Assembly: GCF_003939025.1 (NCBI RefSeq)
Contig: NZ_RQIH01000014.1
Location: 62,001 to 126,000, forward strand
Length of the DNA: 64,000 bases
From: Rhizobium sophoriradicis
GTDB lineage: Bacteria; Pseudomonadota; Alphaproteobacteria; Rhizobiales; Rhizobiaceae
Reading direction: 5' to 3'
The position numbers were made by a program, and so were the translations under genes. The stretch's first letter is position 1; the number at the start of each line of letters is the position of its first letter. Of the stretch, positions 33,585 to 42,548 are shown in pieces. The notes under the pieces are model-generated. The model searched no databases and had not been told where the DNA came from. It saw only the letters and a program-made list of their open reading frames with translations.

Positions 33585-34214
33585 CTAGGCTCTCGGCATT
33601 TCCGCAGCCGGCAGGAAGAGCATCTTTACGAAAGTCCTCAGCATCAGCACCTGTTCGGCCAGCGTGTTCGGCTCCTTCAGTGTCTTCGACAGGACGATGC
33701 CGCCTTCAAGGACTGAGGACACCATATCGGCGAGCTGGTCGATATTGACGGGTTCGCGCGGCGGATAGACCTCCATGATATCGCGAAGCATGCGGCCGAA
33801 ACGCCGCCGCCAGGCAAGCACCGCATTGCGGTTGGTCTCCTGTATTTCCCGGTCGAACAGCCGCTCGTAATAGCAGACGGTCGCCACAAGGCAGCCGGGA
33901 TGGCCGTTCGGCAGGTCGGAGAGCAATTCGGACAGCAGCTTCAGCCCGAGCAGGAAGGATTGCAGCGGATCGTCCACCAGATCCCTAGCGCGGCTGAAGA
34001 TCTCGTCGTAGATGCGCTCGTCATTTTCGATGTAGCGGTTGAGCAGGGCCTTGGCGAGCTCGTTCTTGTCCCTGAAATGATAGAAGAAGCCGCTCTTGGT
34101 GATGCCGGTCTCGGCAATCAGCTCCTCGATGGAGGTGCCGCCGAACCCCTTCTGCAACACAGCCGCCTCGGCCACATCGAGGATGCGGGTCCTGGTTTCC
34201 TCGCCCTTTCGCAT
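33585..34214 (-). CDS. TetR-family transcriptional regulator, 209 aa
   Basis: The N-terminal helix-turn-helix (TRTRILDVAEAAVLQKGFGG, then TSIEELIAETGITKSGFFYHFRDKNELA, about residues 7-50) is typical of TetR. The C-terminal ligand domain has a single cysteine pair region (CLVATVCYYE). It is divergent from the homocysteine methyltransferase gene. A perfect palindrome in the shared region is a likely operator. Ligand and targets are unknown. Confidence 0.9.
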   Translation of the reverse strand: MRKGEETRTRILDVAEAAVLQKGFGGTSIEELIAETGITKSGFFYHFRDKNELAKALLNRYIENDERIYDEIFSRARDLVDDPLQSFLLGLKLLSELLSDLPNGHPGCLVATVCYYERLFDREIQETNRNAVLAWRRRFGRMLRDIMEVYPPREPVNIDQLADMVSSVLEGGIVLSKTLKEPNTLAEQVLMLRTFVKMLFLPAAEMPRA

Positions 34215-34222
34215 ATCCCCTC

Positions 34223-34239
34223 CTGTACCGGCGGTACAG
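34223..34239. promoter_or_regulatory. Putative TetR operator (perfect 7-3-7 palindrome)
   Basis: CTGTACC-GGC-GGTACAG lies 8 bases upstream of the TetR start, between the divergent TetR and homocysteine methyltransferase genes. Position and symmetry suggest autoregulation. Confidence 0.6.
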
Positions 34240-34430
34240 TTTTGATCGGCGCACGGTCAGAACTTGCCTGCGTCCCCGGAAGCTTCGGTTGCGCCAAGCG
34301 ATTGATATTAACCGGCAAAAGCCAAAACCGCCGGCAGTATACCGCAAGTCGCCTAGTTTGGCAGCCGATTAAGCGCGAGAACTTCGTTCGACGACAGCTG
34401 TTCGGCTGCCGCGAGGAAAAGGCTTCAACA

Positions 34431-35378
34431 ATGGCAAAGTACAGAAACGGTCTGCCGCAGCTCAAAGGCGGCACCTTCATTACCGATGGCGGCATGGAAA
34501 CGACGATGATCTTTCAAGAAGGCATCGAGCTTCCGCATTTCGCTGCTTTCATATTGCTGGCTTCCGAAGACGGGCGCCAGCGGATGCGGAATTACTATCG
34601 CCGTTATCTCGATATCGCGCGGCGGCACGGCACGGGCTTCGTGCTCGACACCGCGACATGGCGCGCCAATCCGGACTGGGGGCAGAAGCTCGGCTATACC
34701 GCTGACGCCCTGAAGGCGGCCAACGAGGAAGCCGTCGACCTGCTCGTCGGGTTACGCAGCGCCTATGAGCGGCCGGAGCAGCCGATCGTCATCAGCGGCG
34801 CGATCGGCCCGCGCGGCGACGGCTATAAGGCGGGCAGCATGGATGCCGCCGAAGCGGAAGACTACCACGCTTTCCAGATCGGGGCTTTCGCCGGCACCGA
34901 GGCCGACATGGTGACCGCCTTCACGCTGACCAATATTGACGAGGCGATCGGCGTGGCGCGGGCGGCACAGTCGTTCAACATGCCCTCGGCCATCTCCTTC
35001 ACGCTGGAGACGGATGGCAGACTGGTGACGGGTCGCAGCCTTCAGGATGCCATCGAGACCACGGATGCGGCGACCGGCGGGGCGCCGGCCTATTACATGA
35101 TCAACTGCGCCCATCCCTCGCATTTCGAAGGTGCACTCGATCCCGGCAGCGCCTGGGCAAAGCGCATTTCCGGCATTCGCGCCAACGCCTCTACCATGAG
35201 CCACGAGCAGTTGGACAATAGCGAGACGCTGGATGCGGGCGATCCCGAGGATCTCGGCAGCCGCTACCGCAAGCTCATCGGCCGCATGCCGGCGGTGCGC
35301 GTGCTCGGCGGCTGCTGCGGCACCGACCACCGCCATGTCGCGGCGATCTGTGAGGCATGCCTGCCGCAGGCGGCATGA
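34431..35378 (+). CDS. Homocysteine S-methyltransferase family protein, 315 aa
   Basis: A zinc-dependent methyltransferase of the BHMT/MmuM superfamily, transferring a methyl group to homocysteine to make methionine. Zinc ligands are present: C226 in NCAHP and C295/C296 in GGCCGTDHRH. The N-terminal FITDGGMETTMIFQEGIELPHFAAF matches the family. The start ATG 34431 has GAGGAAAAGG upstream. The methyl donor is unknown. It is divergent from a TetR gene, so expression may respond to a small molecule. Confidence 0.88.
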   Translation: MAKYRNGLPQLKGGTFITDGGMETTMIFQEGIELPHFAAFILLASEDGRQRMRNYYRRYLDIARRHGTGFVLDTATWRANPDWGQKLGYTADALKAANEEAVDLLVGLRSAYERPEQPIVISGAIGPRGDGYKAGSMDAAEAEDYHAFQIGAFAGTEADMVTAFTLTNIDEAIGVARAAQSFNMPSAISFTLETDGRLVTGRSLQDAIETTDAATGGAPAYYMINCAHPSHFEGALDPGSAWAKRISGIRANASTMSHEQLDNSETLDAGDPEDLGSRYRKLIGRMPAVRVLGGCCGTDHRHVAAICEACLPQAA

Positions 35379-35421
35379 CAGCGGTAGGAGGCCTGTATCC
35401 GGCTACGGCGTGCCATGTGTG

Positions 35422-35591
35422 CCCCCCTCTGTCCTGCCGGGCATCTCCCCCACAGGTGGGGAGATGGGCTGGGCTCACTGGCTTCCCCAAACAATGAGCG
35501 TCCAGCACGACGAAACGGTAGATGAGTAGGAAGTTCAATCCGCTTGTGATCTCCCCGCCTGTGGGGAGATGCCCGGCAGGGCAGAGGGGGG
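35422..35591. repeat. RIME-like paired palindromic repeat
   Basis: Inverted arms about 35422-35470 and 35548-35591 with the shared core. The spacer has CTTCCCCAAACAATGAGC and GACGAAACGGTAGA, in the same orientation as the 29.1-kb copy. It lies between the convergent homocysteine methyltransferase and MFS genes. Confidence 0.85.
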
Positions 35592-35655
35592 CTGCTACGG
35601 CACAAGGCCAGAGAGACCAGTTCATTGCCGATCTGCGTCAAGAAGGCTGAGGGCG

Positions 35656-37107
35656 TCAGTCTCCGACCGCGTCTTTCGTCTGTTTGGCCTTGTAGCCGCT
35701 GATCTCCTCGCCGGCGGTCGCGGAGAAACGCAAGTTCCAGAAGGTCGCGGTGATCGAGATGAGCGTGACGACGACGAAGGCGGTGGAGAAATCGTCGAGC
35801 GACGGCGTTTCGACATTGTTGAAGGCCATGGAGCCGTGCAGCGCCAAGGCACCGATGCAGATGCCGAGCGACAGCATCAGCTGCTGGAAGGTGGTGTAGA
35901 AACTCGTGGCCGAGCTCATCCGCTCCTTGTCGATCTCGTCATAGGCAATCGTGTTATAGGCGGTGAACTGGAACGACAGGAAGAAGGCGCTGAGTATCAG
36001 CACGATGAAGATGAGCGGCATCGGCCAGTCCGGCCGGAAGGCGGCGCAGAGGCCGTAACCGACCGTGCCGAAGATGCCGTTGAGGACGAGGCTGCGGCGG
36101 AAGCCGAGCCGGCTGAAGACGAATTTTGCCATCGGCTTCATGGCGAGCGCACCAAGTGCTGTGGCGATGACGATCTGGCCGGCGGCGGCGGCCGACAGGC
36201 CGAAGCCGATCTGGAAGAGCAGCGGCAGCAGGAAGGGCTGTGCGCCCTGGGTGATGCGGGTCAGCGAACCGGCTATGACCGAAGTGCCGAAGCTCGGCAC
36301 CTTCATCAGCGAGAAATCCAGAATCGGCGACGGATGCCGGCGGGCATGCCTGAGATAGGCGATGCCGAAGATGAGGCCGACGGCGATCAGGAAGAGCGAG
36401 AAGGCGCCCTCGCCTTCATGGCTCGACATTTCGAAGCCGAAAAGCAGCGAGCCGAGCGAGAGGCCCGAGAGCACGAAGCCGATCGTATCGAAGGGACCGC
36501 TCGCCTTGCCTTTGACCTCGTCGATATAGATCGAGACGAAGATCATGCCGATGATGCCGATCGGCACGTTGATGTAGAAGATCCAGCGCCAGTCGAGATA
36601 GGTGACGAAGAAGCCGCCGAGCGGCGGGCCGACGATCGGGCCGATCAGCGCCGGCACCAGCAGCCAGGACATGGCGCTGACCATATCCTTGCGGTCGACG
36701 CTGCGCATAAGCACGAGGCGGCCGACCGGCATCATCATTGCGCCGCCCAGGCCCTGCAGCAGTCGCGCCAGCACCTGGAAGGACAGCGTCGGCGCTAAGG
36801 CGCAGAGGATGGAGCCGATGACGAAAACGGCGATTGCCGCGCGGAACACGGTGCGGGAACCGAAACTGTCGGCCATCCGTCCGCTCGCGGGAATGAAGAT
36901 CGCCAGGCTGAGGAGATAGGAGGTGAGAGCGATCGACATGGCCGGGGCGCTGACCGCGAAGTCGCGCGCCATGGTCGGCAGCGCCGTCGCCAGCACGGTC
37001 GCATCGATATTTTCCATCAGCATCGCACTCGCGACGATCATCGCGATCACCCGGAAATTGGGCGCGGCGCGCCGAACCATAGGCGCCTGGTAAATCTGAT
37101 CCGACAT
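35656..37107 (-). CDS. MFS drug-type exporter (DHA2/EmrB-like), 483 aa
   Basis: An inner-membrane proton-driven exporter of the DHA2 group, with about 13-14 hydrophobic segments. Motifs visible are NIDATVLATALPTMARDF near residue 33, the motif A-like GRMADSFGSRTVFR near residue 76 and GPPLGGFFVTYLDWRWIFYINVP near residue 160. Substrate is unknown. It is divergent from selO with a 237-base gap. Confidence 0.9.
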   Translation of the reverse strand: MSDQIYQAPMVRRAAPNFRVIAMIVASAMLMENIDATVLATALPTMARDFAVSAPAMSIALTSYLLSLAIFIPASGRMADSFGSRTVFRAAIAVFVIGSILCALAPTLSFQVLARLLQGLGGAMMMPVGRLVLMRSVDRKDMVSAMSWLLVPALIGPIVGPPLGGFFVTYLDWRWIFYINVPIGIIGMIFVSIYIDEVKGKASGPFDTIGFVLSGLSLGSLLFGFEMSSHEGEGAFSLFLIAVGLIFGIAYLRHARRHPSPILDFSLMKVPSFGTSVIAGSLTRITQGAQPFLLPLLFQIGFGLSAAAAGQIVIATALGALAMKPMAKFVFSRLGFRRSLVLNGIFGTVGYGLCAAFRPDWPMPLIFIVLILSAFFLSFQFTAYNTIAYDEIDKERMSSATSFYTTFQQLMLSLGICIGALALHGSMAFNNVETPSLDDFSTAFVVVTLISITATFWNLRFSATAGEEISGYKAKQTKDAVGD

Positions 37108-37344
37108 CGTCCGGGATCACTCGCGGTGGCGCGGCGGAGCACACGAGGCTGCAAGGCCGCGGGGGATGACATGGCGTAATGCCAAGGGGAGACGATCTGG
37201 TATACGCCCGCGATCATGGCGGCGCTATGTCCTTTATAGCAAAGCAGCTTTGACGAGAGAGAAAAGCACATCACGTTTGCTTGCATCGGCCTCATGCTTC
37301 GTGAAGAGCTTGCGCCGCAGGCCACCCGGCCCTACCTATCAGTC

Positions 37345-38847
37345 ATGACCTCCGCCCTCGAGAAAAACCGGCCCGGTGCGGCCTTCGCCTTCGACAACAG
37401 CTATGCCGGCCTGCCGCAACGCTTTTTTGCGGCGCAAGTGCCGACGCCCGTGGCGGAGCCGTGGCTGATCAAGCTCAACGAACCGCTGGCCGCCGAGCTC
37501 GGGCTCGACGTCGAGACGCTGCGGCGCGACGGCGCGGCGATCTTTTCCGGCAATCTCGTTCCCGAAGGGGCGCAACCGCTGGCCATGGCCTATGCCGGCC
37601 ATCAGTTCGGCGGCTTCTCGCCGCAGCTCGGCGACGGCCGGGCGATCCTGCTCGGCGAAGTGGTCGACCGGAGCGGCAGGCGTTTCGACATCCAGTTGAA
37701 AGGCGCCGGACCGACGCCCTTTTCGCGCCGCGGCGACGGGCGGGCGGCGCTCGGACCGGTGCTCAGGGAATACATGATCAGCGAGGCTATGTTTGCGCTC
37801 GGCATTCCGGCGACGCGAGCGCTGGCGGCGGTGACGACGGGCGAGCCGGTCTACCGCGAAGAGGTGCTGCCGGGCGCCGTCTTCACCCGGGTCGCAGCCA
37901 GCCATATCAGGGTCGGTACATTCCAGTTCTTCGCCGCCAGGGGCGATACCGACGGCGTGCGGGCGCTTGCCGATTATGTCATCGACCGGCATTACCCCAC
38001 CCTGAAAGAAGCCGACAATCCCTATCTCGCGCTGTTCGAGGCAGTCTCCGAGCGCCAGGCGGCGCTGATCGCCCGCTGGCTGCATGTCGGCTTCATCCAT
38101 GGGGTGATGAACACGGACAATATGACGATCTCCGGTGAGACGATCGATTTCGGCCCCTGCGCCTTCATGGATGCCTATGATCCGGCGACCGTCTTCTCGT
38201 CGATCGACCAGCATGGCCGTTACGCCTATGCCAACCAGCCGGCCATCGGCCAATGGAACCTCGCGCGGCTCGGCGAAACGCTGCTGCCGCTGATCGACGC
38301 CGAGCCCCACGGCGCAGTCGATAAGGCGAATGGCGTGATCCGGGCTTATGGCGAGCGGTTCCAGGCGCATTGGCTGGCCGGTATGCGGGCGAAGATCGGC
38401 CTCGCCGGCAAAGAGGACGGCGATCTCGAACTGGTGCAAGCGCTGCTCTCACTGATGCAGGCGCAGGGCGCCGATTTTACCCTGACCTTCCGGCGGCTGT
38501 CGGATCTGACCGGCGATGACGCCCTGGAGACAGCCTTCGCCGCGAGCTTCCGAGAGCCGGATTCCTGCGGCACCTGGCTTGCGCAATGGCGCGAGCGGCT
38601 GTCACGCGATCGCCAAAGCGACGGCGAGCGCGCAGCCGCCATGCGCAGCGTCAATCCGGCCTTCATTCCGCGTAATCACCGGGTCGAACAGGCGATCGAG
38701 GCAGCGGTCGAGAACGGCGATTTCTCGCTGTTCGAGGCGCTGCTGAGGGTGCTCGCCAATCCCTACGACGACCAGCCGGATTTTGCCCCCTATAGCGAGC
38801 CGCCGAAGCCGCACGAGCGGGTGCTCGCGACTTTCTGCGGGACGTGA
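37345..38847 (+). CDS. selO: SelO (YdiU/UPF0061) protein AMPylase, 500 aa
   Basis: A pseudokinase-fold enzyme that transfers AMP to proteins, linked to redox stress. Family sequences present: GNLVPEGAQPLAMAYAGHQFGGFSPQLGDGRAILLGE near residue 72, DIQLKGAGPTPFSRRGDGRAALGPVLREYM near residue 115, and HGVMNTDNMTISGETIDFGPCAFMD near residue 252 holding the metal-binding Asn/Asp. The C-terminus ends FCGT, with Cys where some homologues have selenocysteine. The start ATG 37345 is the family N-terminus; 17 upstream codons are excluded. Confidence 0.93.
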   Translation: MTSALEKNRPGAAFAFDNSYAGLPQRFFAAQVPTPVAEPWLIKLNEPLAAELGLDVETLRRDGAAIFSGNLVPEGAQPLAMAYAGHQFGGFSPQLGDGRAILLGEVVDRSGRRFDIQLKGAGPTPFSRRGDGRAALGPVLREYMISEAMFALGIPATRALAAVTTGEPVYREEVLPGAVFTRVAASHIRVGTFQFFAARGDTDGVRALADYVIDRHYPTLKEADNPYLALFEAVSERQAALIARWLHVGFIHGVMNTDNMTISGETIDFGPCAFMDAYDPATVFSSIDQHGRYAYANQPAIGQWNLARLGETLLPLIDAEPHGAVDKANGVIRAYGERFQAHWLAGMRAKIGLAGKEDGDLELVQALLSLMQAQGADFTLTFRRLSDLTGDDALETAFAASFREPDSCGTWLAQWRERLSRDRQSDGERAAAMRSVNPAFIPRNHRVEQAIEAAVENGDFSLFEALLRVLANPYDDQPDFAPYSEPPKPHERVLATFCGT

Positions 38848-39021
38848 GCACGATTAAATCCCTATCGTTCGAGCCGGCGGCCGGCATTCCTACAACCGGA
38901 CCGTGATTTCACGCTGCGGCAAATGCAGCCGTTGAAAGGCATCTCTCTCGCGCTATCTGGCTGACCGGTGGGGCTTTTCCGCCCCTCCTTCACCCGGCGG
39001 ACCTCAACGGGAGACAGCCTT

Positions 39022-41361
39022 ATGGCGATCGTTATCACCTCCATCCTCTTCATCATCATCGGGCTGGCGCTCGGTGGCGGCGGGTTCTGGCTCGTCACGC
39101 TCGGCGGCAGCCTCTTCTATCTGTTCGCCGGCCTGATGTTTCTGATCACCGCCGGCCTGCTGCTGATGCGCAAGGCGGTGGCGCTCTGGGTTTATGCGGT
39201 GCTCGTCGTCGCAGCACTCGCCTGGGCGGTGTGGGAGGTCGGTTTCGACTGGTGGCAGCTCGGACCGCGCGGCGGCATGATCATCCTGCTCGGGCTCTGG
39301 CTGCTGACGCCGTGGATCCGCCGGCCGCTCGGCTTTCGCAGCCCGACGGGCATAACCTACGGCGCCAACCCCTGGCCGCTTGCCGTGCCCGTTGTTCTCG
39401 CCATCGCCGTCGCCCTCTATTCGATGACGACGGATCCGCACGATCTTGCCGGCGACCTGCCTAGGGATGAGGTCGTGGCCAGCCCCGCCTTCGGCGGCAG
39501 CGTGCCGGATGGAGAATGGCATCAGTACGGCCGCACGCCGTTCGGCCAGCGTTATTCGCCGCTCGACCAGATCACTGCCGAAAACGTCTCCACCCTCAAA
39601 GAGGCGTGGCGATATCAGACCGGCGACGTCAAAAGGCCGGAGGACATCAGCGAGACCACCTATCAGGTGACGCCGCTCAAGGTGAAGGACACGCTCTATC
39701 TCTGCACGCCGCATAACTGGGCGATCGCGCTCGACGCCAAGACCGGCAAGGAGAAATGGAAATATGACTCCAATTCCGGCATGAACCCCAACCGGCAGCA
39801 CCAGACCTGCCGCGGCGTCACCTATTATGCCGATCCTGAAGTCGCCGCCGGCCAGCCCTGCGCCGAGCGCGTCTATCTGCCGACCTCGGATGCCCGGCTG
39901 ATCGCGCTCGACGCTGCGGACGGGAAGGTGTGCACCAGCTTTGCCGATCAGGGCGTACTGCATCTCGAAACCGGCATGCGCTTCAACCCGGCCGGCTATT
40001 ATTATTCCACCTCGCCGCCGGTCGCGGTGGCCGGCAAGATCATCATCGGCGGGGCGGTGAACGACAATTACTCCACGCAGGCGCAGTCGGGCGTCATCCG
40101 CGCCTTCGACATCAAGACCGGCGCTCTGGTCTGGAACTGGGATTCCGGCAATCCCGATGTGACGACGCCGATCGCGGCCGGCCAGACCTACACGACCAAT
40201 TCGCCGAACAGCTGGTCGGTCTTCAGCGTCGACGAGGCGCTCGGCATGGTCTACATCCCACTCGGCAATCAGGTGCCCGACCAGCTCGGCATCAACCGCA
40301 GCGACAATGTCGAGAAATTCTCCTCCTCGATCGTCGCCCTCGATATCGCCACCGGCCAGCTGCGCTGGGTGCGCCAGACCGTGCATCACGATCTCTGGGA
40401 CATGGATGTCCCGGCCCAGCCGGCACTGATCGACCTGACGAAAGAAGATGGCAGCGTCGTTCCCGCCCTGGTCGGCCCGACCAAGCAGGGCGATCTCTAC
40501 GTGCTCGATAGGCGCAGCGGCGAGCCGATCATCCCGGTCAAGGAAATCCCGGCCCCCGGCGGCGCGATCTCGGGCGATCATACCTCGCCGACCCAGCCGA
40601 TCTCCGACCTCACCTTTTCGCCCGAACCGCTCAAGGAAAAGGACATGTGGGGGGTGTCGCTGTTCGACCAGCTCGTCTGCCGCATCGATTTTCACCGCTA
40701 CCGCTATGAGGGCCGCTATACGCCGCCGTCACTCGAAGGGACGATCGTCTATCCCGGCAATTTCGGCACCTTCAACTGGGGCAGCGTCGCGGTGGATCCG
40801 GAACGGCAGATCATGTTCGGCATGCCGACCTATCTCGCCTTCACCTCGCGCCTGGTGCCGGCTGCCGAGATTCCGCCACGCGGCCAGGACGAGAAGGGCA
40901 GCGAACAGGGGCTCAACCGCAATGACGGCGCGCCCTACGGAGTCTTCATGGGCCCCTTCCTCGGCCCGCTGCAGATCCCCTGCCAGGCGCCGCCATGGGG
41001 CTATGTCACGGGCGTCGATCTGCGCACCGGCAAGATCGCCTATATGCACAAAAACGGCACCGTGCACGACATGACGCCGCTTCCGCTGCCCTTCAAGGTG
41101 GGCGTGCCCGGCATTGGCGGGCCGATGCTGACCAAAGGCGGCGTCGCCTTCTTGAGCGCCGCCGTCGACAACTACCTGCGCGCCTATGACGTGACAAATG
41201 GCCGAGAACTCTGGCAGGCGCGGCTTCCCGCCGGCGGCCAGGCGACGCCGATGACCTATACGACTGACGACAACAAACAATATGTCGTCATGGTCGCCGG
41301 CGGCCACGGCTCGGTGGGCACCAAGCCCGGTGATTATGTGATTGCTTATACGCTGCCGTGA
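39022..41361 (+). CDS. gcd: Membrane-bound PQQ-dependent glucose dehydrogenase, 779 aa
   Basis: Oxidises glucose and other aldoses to lactones in the periplasm and passes electrons to ubiquinone. Five N-terminal hydrophobic segments (residues 1-140) are followed by an eight-bladed PQQ propeller. Typical motifs: EWHQYGRTPFGQRYSPLDQI, GKEKWKYDSNSGMNPNRQHQTCRG, HLETGMRFNPAGYYYSTSPP and HHDLWDMDVPAQP. The length is normal. The start ATG 39022 has GGGAGAC upstream. PQQ synthesis genes are not in the window. Confidence 0.94.
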   Translation: MAIVITSILFIIIGLALGGGGFWLVTLGGSLFYLFAGLMFLITAGLLLMRKAVALWVYAVLVVAALAWAVWEVGFDWWQLGPRGGMIILLGLWLLTPWIRRPLGFRSPTGITYGANPWPLAVPVVLAIAVALYSMTTDPHDLAGDLPRDEVVASPAFGGSVPDGEWHQYGRTPFGQRYSPLDQITAENVSTLKEAWRYQTGDVKRPEDISETTYQVTPLKVKDTLYLCTPHNWAIALDAKTGKEKWKYDSNSGMNPNRQHQTCRGVTYYADPEVAAGQPCAERVYLPTSDARLIALDAADGKVCTSFADQGVLHLETGMRFNPAGYYYSTSPPVAVAGKIIIGGAVNDNYSTQAQSGVIRAFDIKTGALVWNWDSGNPDVTTPIAAGQTYTTNSPNSWSVFSVDEALGMVYIPLGNQVPDQLGINRSDNVEKFSSSIVALDIATGQLRWVRQTVHHDLWDMDVPAQPALIDLTKEDGSVVPALVGPTKQGDLYVLDRRSGEPIIPVKEIPAPGGAISGDHTSPTQPISDLTFSPEPLKEKDMWGVSLFDQLVCRIDFHRYRYEGRYTPPSLEGTIVYPGNFGTFNWGSVAVDPERQIMFGMPTYLAFTSRLVPAAEIPPRGQDEKGSEQGLNRNDGAPYGVFMGPFLGPLQIPCQAPPWGYVTGVDLRTGKIAYMHKNGTVHDMTPLPLPFKVGVPGIGGPMLTKGGVAFLSAAVDNYLRAYDVTNGRELWQARLPAGGQATPMTYTTDDNKQYVVMVAGGHGSVGTKPGDYVIAYTLP

Positions 41362-41390
41362 TGGAGGAGTTGCCGTTCCTTCGGAGAAAG

Positions 41391-41537
41391 ACCCCTCCCC
41401 AACCCCTCCCCACAAGGGGGAGAAGCTACCGTGCCGCGCCCGTCACATTTCATTTCTGACGATACCGCATGTGGCAGCGCATTTTGGTGCGGGAGCGCGC
41501 CGCAGCTTAGCCCCTCCCCCTTGTGGGGAGGGGTTTT
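41391..41537. repeat. GC-rich inverted repeat pair (second intergenic repeat type)
   Basis: Two C/G-tract arms, AACCCCTCCCCACAAGGGGG (41401-41420) and CCCCCTTGTGGGGAGGGGTT (41516-41535), are inverted copies joined by about 90 bases, with AAGCT/AGCTT at the inner ends. Its sequence differs from the RIME arms. It lies between gcd and the convergent beta-lactamase gene. Confidence 0.75.
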
Positions 41538-41574
41538 CACCCGCACTCCGGACAGCCGTCGCATCTTTCCTATT

Positions 41575-42465
41575 TCAAACCATCTCCACAATCATCCGTC
41601 CCACCTCGGCAAAGACCGGGTTCAGCTCCTTCACCGGCACGGTCGCCTCGGCGATATAGACGGCGGCGACGATCGGGCCGCGGTCGGGGGGCCAGATGAC
41701 GGCGATGTCGCCGAGGGAGCCGTTCGGGCCGGTGCCGGTCTTATCGCCGACCTTCCAATCGGCCGGCAGGCCGGCTCTCAGCCGCTCCTTGCCTGTCGTG
41801 CTTGCCACCAGCCAGTTGATCAGCCTGTCGCAGGAGGCTTCGGTCAGCACCGAGCCGAGCGTCAGGTTGCCGAGCGTATCGAGCATCGCATCCGGGGTGG
41901 TCGTGTCGCGCGGATCGCCCTTCCGGCCCTCGTTCAGCGTCGGTTCGGTGCGGTCGAGACGCGTCGTGCCGTCGCCGATCGAGCGCAGCCAGTCGGTCAA
42001 TGCGGCCGGACCGCCAAAACTTTCGAGCAGCAGGTTGCCGGCGGTGTTGTCGCTGACCGTCACCGCCGCATCGCAGAGTTCGGCGATCGTCATGCCGTCG
42101 GCGCCTGCGTGTTTTTCGCTGATCGGCGAATAGTCGACAAGCTTGTCCTTGCCGTAGGTCACCCGCCGGTCGAGGCTCTCGTCACCCTTGTCAACGCGGG
42201 CCAGCACGAAGCCGGCGGCCAGCGCCTTGAAGGTGCTGCACATCGGAAAGGCTTCGCTGCCGCGATAGCCGAAGGAGATGCTGGTCTGGGTGTCGAGCAC
42301 CGAGACGCCGAGGCGCCCGCCGGTGCGTTTTTCCAGCTCGGCCAGGCGGCGCTCGACATTGTCGTCGCCCTCCTCGCTCTTCTCCTCGGCATTGACGGGA
42401 AACGTGAGGGCAGGCAGGCACAAAGCCGAGCCGATCAGCATGCGGCGGGTAAGGCTGAGATCCAT
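41575..42465 (-). CDS. Class A beta-lactamase, 296 aa
   Basis: A periplasmic serine beta-lactamase. All catalytic motifs are present: S77-T-F-K80, S138-D-N140, E174-x3-N178 (EPTLN) and K242-T-G. The signal region LTRRMLIGSALCLPALTFPVNA contains a twin arginine, so export by Tat is likely. Length is typical. No AmpR-type regulator is adjacent, so it is probably expressed without induction or controlled from elsewhere. Spectrum cannot be read from sequence by eye. Confidence 0.95.
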   Translation of the reverse strand: MDLSLTRRMLIGSALCLPALTFPVNAEEKSEEGDDNVERRLAELEKRTGGRLGVSVLDTQTSISFGYRGSEAFPMCSTFKALAAGFVLARVDKGDESLDRRVTYGKDKLVDYSPISEKHAGADGMTIAELCDAAVTVSDNTAGNLLLESFGGPAALTDWLRSIGDGTTRLDRTEPTLNEGRKGDPRDTTTPDAMLDTLGNLTLGSVLTEASCDRLINWLVASTTGKERLRAGLPADWKVGDKTGTGPNGSLGDIAVIWPPDRGPIVAAVYIAEATVPVKELNPVFAEVGRMIVEMV

Positions 42466-42548
42466 GAAATTCCTCCGGCGGTGAGGAGGACAGAGCTAAG
42501 GCGCGATTGCGGCGGCATCTCGTCATTGCGGCGGCGTCCGCACTGGAA

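Noticed and set aside
29016..35591. Regularly recurring palindromes considered as a CRISPR array
   Set aside because: Spacing is several kilobases, arms are paired and inverted, and there are no cas genes.
39004..40695. 563-residue ORF opposite gcd
   Set aside because: gcd is clearly coding; the antisense frame is a composition artefact.
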